From Oscillospiraceae bacterium (lineage in GTDB: Bacteria > Bacillota > Clostridia > Oscillospirales > Oscillospiraceae): DNA of 28,549 nt. Where the stretch lies: NCBI GenBank assembly GCA_016293865.1, contig JAEDDG010000030.1:1-28549 (forward strand). Direction: 5' to 3'. The notes beneath the pieces were generated by a model. The model saw nothing but the letters and a program-made list of their open reading frames with translations. It made no database searches and had not been told where the DNA came from. Numbering within the stretch: position 1 is the stretch's first letter; each line of letters starts with the position of its first letter. Positions 23,396 to 28,549 of this stretch are shown one piece after another. The translations under genes and the position numbers were made by a program.

Positions 23396-24811
23396 TCAGT
23401 ACACGACAACCGTGGAATTATTGGGGATATTGTTGTAGATCCAGGCTGCGTCATGCCGGGACAGGCGGATGCAGCCGTGGGATACCGGGAATCCCAGCCT
23501 GCCGTCCTGCACCGTGTCGGTGCCCGGATTCAGCAGGATGGAGTGGAACGCATAGCCGCCCTCCCTGAACCAGCTGACATTGTACACGGTATATGAGTCG
23601 TCAAACCAGCCGCGCTGGTGCAGCAGAATCTTGAAAGTGCCGACCGGCGTGGGCGTGCTGGGCGCGCCGCTGCCGCACAGGAAGGACTCCACCAGCTTCC
23701 AGCTGCCGTCGCTCTGCTTATAGAACACATTGACATGCTGGTAGGCCAGATTGACCCAGACCAGATAATCCGTCGGACTGGTATAGCCCTTATAAGCCAC
23801 CCACTCCTCTTTGACCGCCGCAGAATAGTCGTTATCGACTGCATATGCCGTTGTGAAATTCCCGTTGTAGGAGCCGCCGGTGACGCCGGCCGCCAGAGGA
23901 TAGCACTGCACGCAGCCGGTCTTCCTGATGTGCTTGCCGGTGTAGTAGATTTCGTGGCACACCGTACACGTGGTCTGCTCTGCATGTCCCTCGGCGCTGT
24001 GCCAGTTCAGATAGGTGTATTTCCCATTGGAAATGTGATACCCAACAGGCGCGATGGGCGTGCCGCCTGCCGTTACTGCGCCGCAGTTCCTGCAAACCGT
24101 ATCCCCGGTGTTTCCGGCCACGATGCAGCCTGCCTCAGTCACTGTCTCCTGATCCAGCTGTGTATCGCTGTGTGCGCAGTGCATCCACCGGTCAAGGTTG
24201 CACACCACCTGCGCAGCCTCCGCCCTGGTGGTCGTGCCGCCGGGCTGGATGGACCCGTCTGTGTATCCGGTGATCACAGCGTTGGCCATGGCCCACTTGA
24301 TGTAAGTCTCGCTCCAGGACGGCACCCAGCTCAGATCCTTGATTCTGCTGAACCGGAAGGTCGAGCGGATTTCCATATCCGCATTCATATAATTGGCCAC
24401 GCGGTACATGACCGCCATCATTTCCTGCCTTGTAATGGACTTGTCCGGCCGGAAAGTATTGTCATCATATCCGTCAATAATGCCGTTGGCAGTGGCCCAG
24501 CTGACTGCGCTGTAATACCAGTCTCCGGGCTGTACGTCGCTCAATGTGCAGCCTGTATATTCCGCAGCACCGCCGCCGGCCATATTGACCAGCATCACCG
24601 TGAACATGGCGCGCGACACATTTTCATTGGGGAAATATTCATCGCCCAGCGGAATTGATTCAAAATACCCGGCCGTCTGGCAATATGTAATCGCGTCCTG
24701 ATACCAGTCGCCGATATCAGAAAATGCCATCGCCTGCGGCGGCAGCAGAACTGCCGCAATCAGAATCAGCACGACGGCCAAACGCATCTTTTTCAGTCTC
24801 TTCCTGTTCAT
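23396..24811 (-). CDS. Secreted SLH-domain L,D-transpeptidase
   Basis: The 471-residue exported protein has a basic N terminus, a hydrophobic helix (about 11-24) and a cleavage site near AMA-F (27-30). Three S-layer homology repeats (about 30-80, 90-140, 158-205) should bind the cell wall. A Cys/His-rich middle region follows, with C229, CRNC (240-243), CTVC (282-285) and C300-C303. The YkuD domain comes last, with H423 and the active-site SHGCIRL (444-450, C447). Such enzymes make 3-3 peptidoglycan cross-links or attach proteins to peptide stems. I chose ATG 24811, preceded by GAGG and by GAGGG; an in-frame ATG three codons upstream lies right against its ribosome site. It is monocistronic. 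Specific reaction untested. Confidence 0.9.
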   Translation of the reverse strand: MNRKRLKKMRLAVVLILIAAVLLPPQAMAFSDIGDWYQDAITYCQTAGYFESIPLGDEYFPNENVSRAMFTVMLVNMAGGGAAEYTGCTLSDVQPGDWYYSAVSWATANGIIDGYDDNTFRPDKSITRQEMMAVMYRVANYMNADMEIRSTFRFSRIKDLSWVPSWSETYIKWAMANAVITGYTDGSIQPGGTTTRAEAAQVVCNLDRWMHCAHSDTQLDQETVTEAGCIVAGNTGDTVCRNCGAVTAGGTPIAPVGYHISNGKYTYLNWHSAEGHAEQTTCTVCHEIYYTGKHIRKTGCVQCYPLAAGVTGGSYNGNFTTAYAVDNDYSAAVKEEWVAYKGYTSPTDYLVWVNLAYQHVNVFYKQSDGSWKLVESFLCGSGAPSTPTPVGTFKILLHQRGWFDDSYTVYNVSWFREGGYAFHSILLNPGTDTVQDGRLGFPVSHGCIRLSRHDAAWIYNNIPNNSTVVVY

Positions 24812-24937
24812 TTTCCTCATACCCTCTGCTTTGCGTGTTTAAAGTCTCCGCCGGCAGCGTCATTTCCTGCGGCAGCAGGCCTCATTTTATCCATATGCCC
24901 CGCAAGGGAAAAATATGACTGCCGATTCTTACTTTCT

Positions 24938-24967
24938 ATTATAAGCAGAAGGCATTTTGCTTTCCAA
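24938..24967 (-). promoter_or_regulatory. Sigma-A-type promoter for the L,D-transpeptidase gene
   Basis: On the minus strand TTGGAA (24962-24967) and TATAAT (24938-24943) are 18 bases apart. The leader is about 120 bases, longer than others in the window; I see no known riboswitch in it. Confidence 0.65.
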
Positions 24968-25005
24968 CCGATATTTCGACAAAAAGTTACGTTTCGATAA
25001 CAAAT

Positions 25006-25035
25006 GCCGCCGATGCGCATAAGCGCATCGGCGGC
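25006..25035 (-). terminator. Terminator after the DUF1836 gene
   Basis: A 13-bp perfect GC-rich stem (25006-25018 with 25023-25035) has an ATAA loop, with ATTTGTTATC following on the minus strand. It is 13 bases past the DUF1836 stop codon. Confidence 0.75.
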
Positions 25036-25048
25036 AGCCGGTTCTCAC

Positions 25049-25588
25049 TTATTCAGGCGTCCTGTCCGTTTCCGCTGCGCTCAGCAAGCCGGCGGCCAGC
25101 GTCTGCTCCGCCTGGGCCCGCAGCGCGGCGCCCATTGCCGCGCGGCGCAGAACCCGCGCGTCAGCACCGGCGGAGAGCCCGCTTCCGTGCTCTGCCGCCG
25201 TCTGCCCGGCAACGGCAAACTCATTGCAGAAAAACCCGTAAAACGCCTCTTCAGAGCAGTATTCCAGCTCTTTTTTAATCATTGCACAGATTGCCGCAAT
25301 GGGCATCACCTGCTTCAGCGTGCAGATCACCAGCAGATGCGCAAGATGCGTGCGGCTGTAACGCTTTTTGACCGGCGCCGGCATGGCGCCCATCTTGACG
25401 TAATTATTCACCATGGAACTGGTCAGCTGGTGCTCCTCACCGCCGCAGCCCGTCTCCAGGCAGCGGCCCACAAGCGCAATAACCTGATCCATATAAAGTT
25501 CAAAATCCGGCAGCTCCTCCCATTTCGGCAGACATCGCTGCCCCAGCTGTACCCTGACTGTTTCAGAACTGAACTGCTGCTCCTCCAT
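25049..25588 (-). CDS. DUF1836-family putative DNA-binding regulator
   Basis: The 179-residue product matches DUF1836 over residues about 20-110: LPKWEELPDFELYMDQVI, then QLTSSMVNNYVKMGAMPAP (55-72), KRYSRTHLAHLLVI, and LKQVMPIAAI. The middle part resembles a MerR-like helix-turn-helix. Bacillus subtilis YkrK, a repressor of htpX, belongs to this family. The C-terminal 60 residues are Ala-rich and less conserved. The ATG at 25588 follows GGGGAGAAG; the frame is open 12 codons further but without a ribosome site. It is divergent from an SGNH hydrolase gene whose promoter carries symmetric AT-rich half-sites, so it probably controls itself and that gene (inference). Confidence 0.8.
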   Translation of the reverse strand: MEEQQFSSETVRVQLGQRCLPKWEELPDFELYMDQVIALVGRCLETGCGGEEHQLTSSMVNNYVKMGAMPAPVKKRYSRTHLAHLLVICTLKQVMPIAAICAMIKKELEYCSEEAFYGFFCNEFAVAGQTAAEHGSGLSAGADARVLRRAAMGAALRAQAEQTLAAGLLSAAETDRTPE

Positions 25589-25669
25589 ATTCTTCTCCCC
25601 CGCATTTCTCCTCTTTTTCTGCACTTTATCATATCAGACGCATAATTGCAATACATTGCGAAAAACGTC

Positions 25670-25698
25670 TTGACAAAATATTAAAAACGATTTAATAT
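25670..25698 (+). promoter_or_regulatory. Sigma-A-type promoter for the SGNH hydrolase gene
   Basis: A perfect TTGACA (25670-25675) and TAATAT (25693-25698) are 17 bases apart. The ribosome site GGAGG and the ATG (25736) follow. Confidence 0.75.
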
Positions 25699-25712
25699 AG
25701 TTTTCGATATTA
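25678..25712. promoter_or_regulatory. Operator-like array of three alternating half-sites
   Basis: ATATTA (25678-25683), TAATAT (25693-25698) and ATATTA (25707-25712) alternate in orientation, with spacers of 9 and 8 bases, so each neighbouring pair forms an inverted repeat. The array covers the spacer and the -10 box of the hydrolase promoter. The DUF1836 protein encoded divergently is the obvious candidate to bind it (inference). Confidence 0.5.
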
Positions 25713-25735
25713 GATGCATTCCGGAGGTCGCATTT

Positions 25736-26437
25736 ATGTCCAACGCATTGATTACAATTTACGGCGATTCCATTACAAAAGGCGTTTTGATGGAAGGCGG
25801 CCGGTATCTGATTAATTCCACGGGGATTTCCGCTCTGGCTCAGCAGTTCTCCCTGATGATCCGCAACCGTTCCAAATTCGGCTGTACCATAGACAAAGGC
25901 CTTGCGCGCATCCGTCATGATCTGGAAGGGACGGAAGCGCCCCCCCGCGTAACCGTCCTGGAGTACGGCGGCAACGACAGTGATTTTGACTGGTCAAAGG
26001 TTGCGGCCGAGCCGGACGGCGAGCACCAGCCCAAAACGCCCCTGGACAGATTCCAGGAGCTGTACAAGCAGGCCATTGACCTTGTGCGCAGTCACGGCAG
26101 CGAACCGGTGCTGATGAGCCTGCCGCCCATCTGCCCGGGCCGTTATCTGAACTGGATCTGCCGGGAAGGCCTGTCCAGAGAGCGCATCCTGCACTGGCTG
26201 GGTGAAGAAAATACCATTTACCGCTGGCAGGAGATGTATTCCCAGACCGTTTGCGCCATCGCAGAGGAGACCGGCGCGGCGCTGATTGACGTGCGCAGTG
26301 CGTTCCTGAAAAACCGCCGCATTGACGGGCTGATCTGCGACGACGGCATCCATCCCAACGCCAGGGGACAGAAGCTGATTCTGGACACATGCTCCGGCTT
26401 TCTCGCCAGCCGCGGTTATACGCCGCAGCCGGCCTGA
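25736..26437 (+). CDS. SGNH/GDSL-type hydrolase
   Basis: The 233-residue protein shows the four SGNH blocks: GDSIT with Ser12 (10-14), a Gly in the STGISAL region, GGND (78-81), and DGIHPN with D203 and H206. This is the catalytic set of GDSL lipases and esterases. No signal peptide is visible, so it is probably cytoplasmic, acting on a soluble ester or acetylated sugar; the substrate is unknown. The ATG follows GGAGG with nine bases between. It is closed by a terminator at 26458-26485. The divergent DUF1836 regulator suggests it is a controlled, single-gene unit. Confidence 0.88.
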   Translation: MSNALITIYGDSITKGVLMEGGRYLINSTGISALAQQFSLMIRNRSKFGCTIDKGLARIRHDLEGTEAPPRVTVLEYGGNDSDFDWSKVAAEPDGEHQPKTPLDRFQELYKQAIDLVRSHGSEPVLMSLPPICPGRYLNWICREGLSRERILHWLGEENTIYRWQEMYSQTVCAIAEETGAALIDVRSAFLKNRRIDGLICDDGIHPNARGQKLILDTCSGFLASRGYTPQPA

Positions 26438-26457
26438 CATCAAAACACCAACAGCTG

Positions 26458-26485
26458 AAAGGGAAGCAGAAAACCGCTTCCCTTT
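26458..26485. terminator. Rho-independent terminator after the SGNH hydrolase gene
   Basis: A 10-bp stem (26458-26467 with 26476-26485) has an 8-base loop and ends in a TTTT run. It lies three bases from the stop codon of the convergent 53-residue gene and may serve both. Confidence 0.8.
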
Positions 26486-26487
26486 TA

Positions 26488-26649
26488 CTATTCATCCCTG
26501 CAGCCTGCGCTGATGTAGAATTCTTCTGCATTTTGCTGGGCGCGCATCAGCGTTTGTGCAGCCGTTCCGTAATTCTGCTCCTGCAGATGTGTCAGCGCTG
26601 CGGTAATTGCCCGGAACAGCATAATATACAGTTTCTGATAATCCGGCAT
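26488..26649 (-). CDS. Conserved-looking 53-residue protein divergent from an XRE regulator
   Basis: A short reading frame starts at ATG 26649 and stops with TAG at 26488. It has a good AGGGGTG ribosome site and its own promoter. The product (MPDYQKLYIMLFRAIT at the start, ending ISAGCRDE) should be two amphipathic helices with no membrane segment. It resembles the small hypothetical proteins often found beside phage-like XRE genes in Bacillota, with an N-terminal YxxLYxxLFxAIT pattern and an AEEFYI ending. Function is unknown. The 12 bases GGTGATTTTATG at its start recur exactly at the start of the divergent xre gene. Coding potential is supported by ribosome site, promoter and helix periodicity rather than by length. 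Confidence 0.7.
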   Translation of the reverse strand: MPDYQKLYIMLFRAITAALTHLQEQNYGTAAQTLMRAQQNAEEFYISAGCRDE

Positions 26650-26669
26650 AAAATCACCCCTTTCTTATA

Positions 26670-26698
26670 ATTTTAAGTGAAATTCACTTAAAATTCAA
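26670..26698 (-). promoter_or_regulatory. Sigma-A-type promoter for the 53-residue gene
   Basis: On the minus strand TTGAAT (26693-26698) and TAAAAT (26670-26675) are separated by 17 bases, and the whole spacer is occupied by palindrome 1. Binding there would block RNA polymerase directly. Confidence 0.7.
26671..26693. promoter_or_regulatory. Operator palindrome 1
   Basis: A perfect 23-base palindrome around position 26682, with arms TTTTAAGTGAA and TTCACTTAAAA. It sits between the -35 and -10 boxes of the 53-residue gene. Confidence 0.75.
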
Positions 26699-26715
26699 TA
26701 AGTGATATTCGCTTA
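26699..26715. promoter_or_regulatory. Operator palindrome 2
   Basis: TAAGTGATATTCGCTTA, centred at 26707, shares the AAGTGA/TCRCTT core with palindrome 1 at a centre-to-centre distance of 25 bases. It lies ahead of a CATAAT (26719-26724) that may be the -10 box of the xre gene, so both divergent promoters can be controlled. Confidence 0.7.
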
Positions 26716-26739
26716 AAGCATAATAAATCCGGTGATTTT

Positions 26740-26982
26740 ATGTTTTTTCTGAGGATCCGCGATTTGCGCGAAGACCGCGACTTTACACAGCAGCAGCTGG
26801 CTGCCTATCTGCAAATTCATCAGACCACCTATTCCAGCTATGAGCTTGGAAAACTCGGCGTGCCGGTTGATGTTCTGGTGCGGCTTGCGGATTTCTATAA
26901 TGTCAGCGTGGATTATCTGCTCGGCAGAACAGACGTGCAGACGCCCTATCCGAAAAGCACGCATCCGCCCCGGAGCAGTTGA
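26740..26982 (+). CDS. Small XRE-family regulator
   Basis: The 80-residue protein is almost entirely one helix-turn-helix domain (residues 5-62): RIRDLREDRDFTQQQLAAYL, then HQTTYSSYELGKLGVPVDVLVRLADFYNVSVDYLLG, which is the pattern of Cro/CI-like XRE proteins. The C-terminal tail of about 18 residues is polar. The ATG is preceded by CCGGTG, a weak ribosome site. The two palindromes in the 90-base divergent gap are the natural binding sites, giving autoregulation and control of the 53-residue gene (inference). A strong terminator follows at 27007-27045. Confidence 0.85.
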   Translation: MFFLRIRDLREDRDFTQQQLAAYLQIHQTTYSSYELGKLGVPVDVLVRLADFYNVSVDYLLGRTDVQTPYPKSTHPPRSS

Positions 26983-27006
26983 AGCACACGTGCTGCCGCA
27001 GCATCA

Positions 27007-27045
27007 AAAGAGAGGCCGTCCTGATCTGCAGGACGGCCTCTCTTT
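27007..27045. terminator. Bidirectional rho-independent terminator
   Basis: A 17-bp perfect stem (27007-27023 with 27029-27045) has an ATCTG loop; the arms start AAAG and end CTTT. It separates the small xre gene from the convergent ZIP transporter gene. Confidence 0.9.
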
Positions 27046-27073
27046 CATATATTCAGCATATGCTTTTCAACCT

Positions 27074-27862
27074 TCAGCCCAGGGCCACATCCAGGATCAT
27101 CATCAGCGCAAACCCCAGCGCCACGCCGATGGTTCCCACGTTGGAGTGCTCGCCGGACTGGGATTCCGGAATCAGCTCCTCTACCACAACATAGATCATC
27201 GCGCCGGCAGCAAAGGCCAGAATATACGGCAGCACCGGTACGATCATCGAAGTCAGCAGAATGGTCAGAATGGCGCCAACCGGCTCGACAATCCCGCTGA
27301 GCACACCGTAGGAAAACGCCCTGCGCTTTGAAATGCCCGTGCCGACCAGCGGCATGGAGATGATTGCGCCTTCCGGGAAATTCTGTACGGCAATGCCGAT
27401 GGCCAGCGCAAACGCGCCTGCCGCAGACATAACCGTGCTGCCGGTACGCATGCCTGCAAAAACGACGCCGACCGCCATTCCCTCCGGAAGATTGTGCAGC
27501 GTGACAGCCAGTATCATCATCGCGCTTTTTCCAAACGATGATTTTTTCCCTTCCGGCTTTTCCGCATTCACATGCAGGTGGGGAATGACACTGTCTAGCA
27601 GAAGAAGAAAACCCATGCCCAGCAGGAAGCCGACAACAGCAGGCAGCCAGGCCGCGCCGCCCTGTTCCTCTGCCATCTCAATGGCCGGGATCAGCAGCGA
27701 CCAGACGGACGCCGCAATCATCACGCCGGAAGCAAAGCCCAAAAGGAGCTTCTGCACAAACGGACGCATTTCACCCCGCATGAAAAACACAGTGCCCGCG
27801 CCCAGGCTCGTTCCCAGCAGCGGAAGGACGATGCCGATCAGAATTTTGAAGTTTTCACTCAC
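27074..27862 (-). CDS. ZIP-family metal transporter
   Basis: The 262-residue membrane protein has about eight hydrophobic helices. The ZIP metal-binding motifs are HNLPEG in helix 4 (123-128) and QNFPEG in helix 5 (160-165), where the usual first His is Gln. A short loop with HLHVN (95-99) carries the histidines of the variable region. The family moves zinc and related divalent cations into the cytoplasm. It matches ZupT-like bacterial ZIPs in length. The start is GTG after GGAGGGAG. It follows the ketopantoate-reductase-like gene by 21 bases and is probably in its transcript. No Zur or Mn-responsive site can be recognised here. Confidence 0.9.
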   Translation of the reverse strand: MSENFKILIGIVLPLLGTSLGAGTVFFMRGEMRPFVQKLLLGFASGVMIAASVWSLLIPAIEMAEEQGGAAWLPAVVGFLLGMGFLLLLDSVIPHLHVNAEKPEGKKSSFGKSAMMILAVTLHNLPEGMAVGVVFAGMRTGSTVMSAAGAFALAIGIAVQNFPEGAIISMPLVGTGISKRRAFSYGVLSGIVEPVGAILTILLTSMIVPVLPYILAFAAGAMIYVVVEELIPESQSGEHSNVGTIGVALGFALMMILDVALG

Positions 27863-27883
27863 TGTACTCCCTCCTTTCCGGAA

Positions 27884-28549
27884 TCAGCCGGCCATAATCT
27901 CCGCAATATTGTCCGGGCTGCTCTGCCGCCGGCCTGCTTCAATTTCCCGGATCATCCGGACAACTGCGTCGTTCACCGGCGCAGGCACGCCGTATTCCTG
28001 TGCCTTCCGGGATATCCAGCCGTTGAGGTAGTCCACCTCTGTGGGACGGCCGCGGCGCAGACTGGTCAGAGACGAGCTGGTCAGATTCCTGTAACGGGCG
28101 CCCACCGTCCGCAGAACAGTATTGCGGCGCATTTCAGCCAGTGCGCCTTCCCCCTGAATAAACTTATAATAGTCCAGCTTGCCGCCGAATGGCGGCACCC
28201 GGATACCCATTGCCTTGGCCAACGCCATATCCTCCCGGACAATCGCCGTAAAAAACCGGCGGGCGGCGCGGCTTTTCAGCATTGCACCGAGCTTCTGTCC
28301 GGCCAGAGCGCCGCCGCAGGTGATGCCGGAATTGATAATCAGTTTGGAATAGAGATCCGCGCAGATGTTGTCCGACAGGCGCACAGGCGCGGCATAACGC
28401 AAAAGATCACGCAGCTCGCCGATGCGCGCATCCTTCTCTCCGCTGCGGCGTCCTACGGTGAAGGTCCCTTCACCGGTGAAAAGAAGCTGCGCGTCTCCCA
28501 CCATGGTGCAGCTCCAGGAAACAATGCCGGCCGCAGCCCTGTCCGGGCC
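27884..28549 (-). CDS. Ketopantoate reductase-like protein, N terminus outside the window
   Basis: The frame runs open to the window edge; the visible 221 residues are the C-terminal two-thirds. The segment ending the Rossmann domain (GIVSWSCTMVGDAQLLFTG) is followed by the all-helical ApbA_C domain: DLYSKLIINSGITCGGALAG, then DMALAKAMGIRVPP, LTSSSLTSLRRGRPTEVDYLNGWISRKAQEYGVPAPVN. This matches the 2-dehydropantoate 2-reductase family, where K in the SKLI segment and the TEVDYLNG stretch line the active site. PanE makes pantoate for coenzyme A with NADPH, but many paralogues act on other 2-oxo acids, so panE is not assigned. Upstream context is not visible. Confidence 0.8.
   Translation of the reverse strand, partial: GPDRAAAGIVSWSCTMVGDAQLLFTGEGTFTVGRRSGEKDARIGELRDLLRYAAPVRLSDNICADLYSKLIINSGITCGGALAGQKLGAMLKSRAARRFFTAIVREDMALAKAMGIRVPPFGGKLDYYKFIQGEGALAEMRRNTVLRTVGARYRNLTSSSLTSLRRGRPTEVDYLNGWISRKAQEYGVPAPVNDAVVRMIREIEAGRRQSSPDNIAEIMAG

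Overview
The window looks like chromosome from a GC-rich Clostridia-type Bacillota (Firmicutes), perhaps near Oscillospirales. The evidence is its gene content: a c-di-AMP phosphodiesterase of GdpP type, an SLH-anchored L,D-transpeptidase, DUF1836, DUF1653 and DUF3267 proteins, LexA of Gram-positive length and a CbbX/SpoVK-like ATPase. Promoters are sigma-A-like, Shine-Dalgarno sites are strong, and GTG and TTG starts are common. I saw no rRNA, tRNA, CRISPR array, transposase or phage gene. Genus-level placement is inference.

Layout. 1-3.1 kb: the end of a DUF3267 membrane zincin, then (minus strand) an nrdG-FAD-oxidoreductase pair. 3.2-8.05 kb: an SLC13-like permease, an XRE regulator fused to a desulfoferrodoxin-like module, a YgjP/DUF1653 pair, an SDR enzyme with a YfcE-type phosphodiesterase, and a zinc-ribbon membrane protein. 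8.2-12.3 kb: lexA, convergent with a minus-strand operon of lipoprotein, asnS and an AAA+ ATPase. 12.3-14.7 kb: a fusion of sugar nucleotidyltransferase, left-handed beta helix and phosphomannomutase-like domain, divergent from the next block. 14.7-22.75 kb: a housekeeping run on the plus strand, gdpP-rplI-dnaB-tilS-hpt-ftsH, with one clear promoter at its head and a terminator at its end. 22.9-28.5 kb: a small DUF6199-like membrane protein, a hairpin-rich spacer, the SLH/L,D-transpeptidase, a DUF1836 regulator divergent from an SGNH hydrolase, a 53-residue protein divergent from a small XRE regulator across twin palindromes, a ZIP metal transporter and a truncated ketopantoate-reductase-like gene.

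How the genes work together. The gdpP to ftsH run joins second-messenger turnover, translation, replication, tRNA modification, purine salvage and membrane proteolysis, a mix common in Gram-positive chromosomes. The accessory interest lies elsewhere. The lipoprotein ahead of asnS has the two halves of a solute-binding domain in swapped order. The XRE fusion keeps the rubredoxin-like Cys4 site but has lost most ligands of the superoxide-reductase iron. The nucleotidyltransferase fusion has lost the phosphomannomutase catalytic motifs. Two small regulators have divergent partners and obvious operator-like symmetry. No complete new defence or biosynthetic system is apparent; the window is mostly ordinary core genome with these individual oddities.
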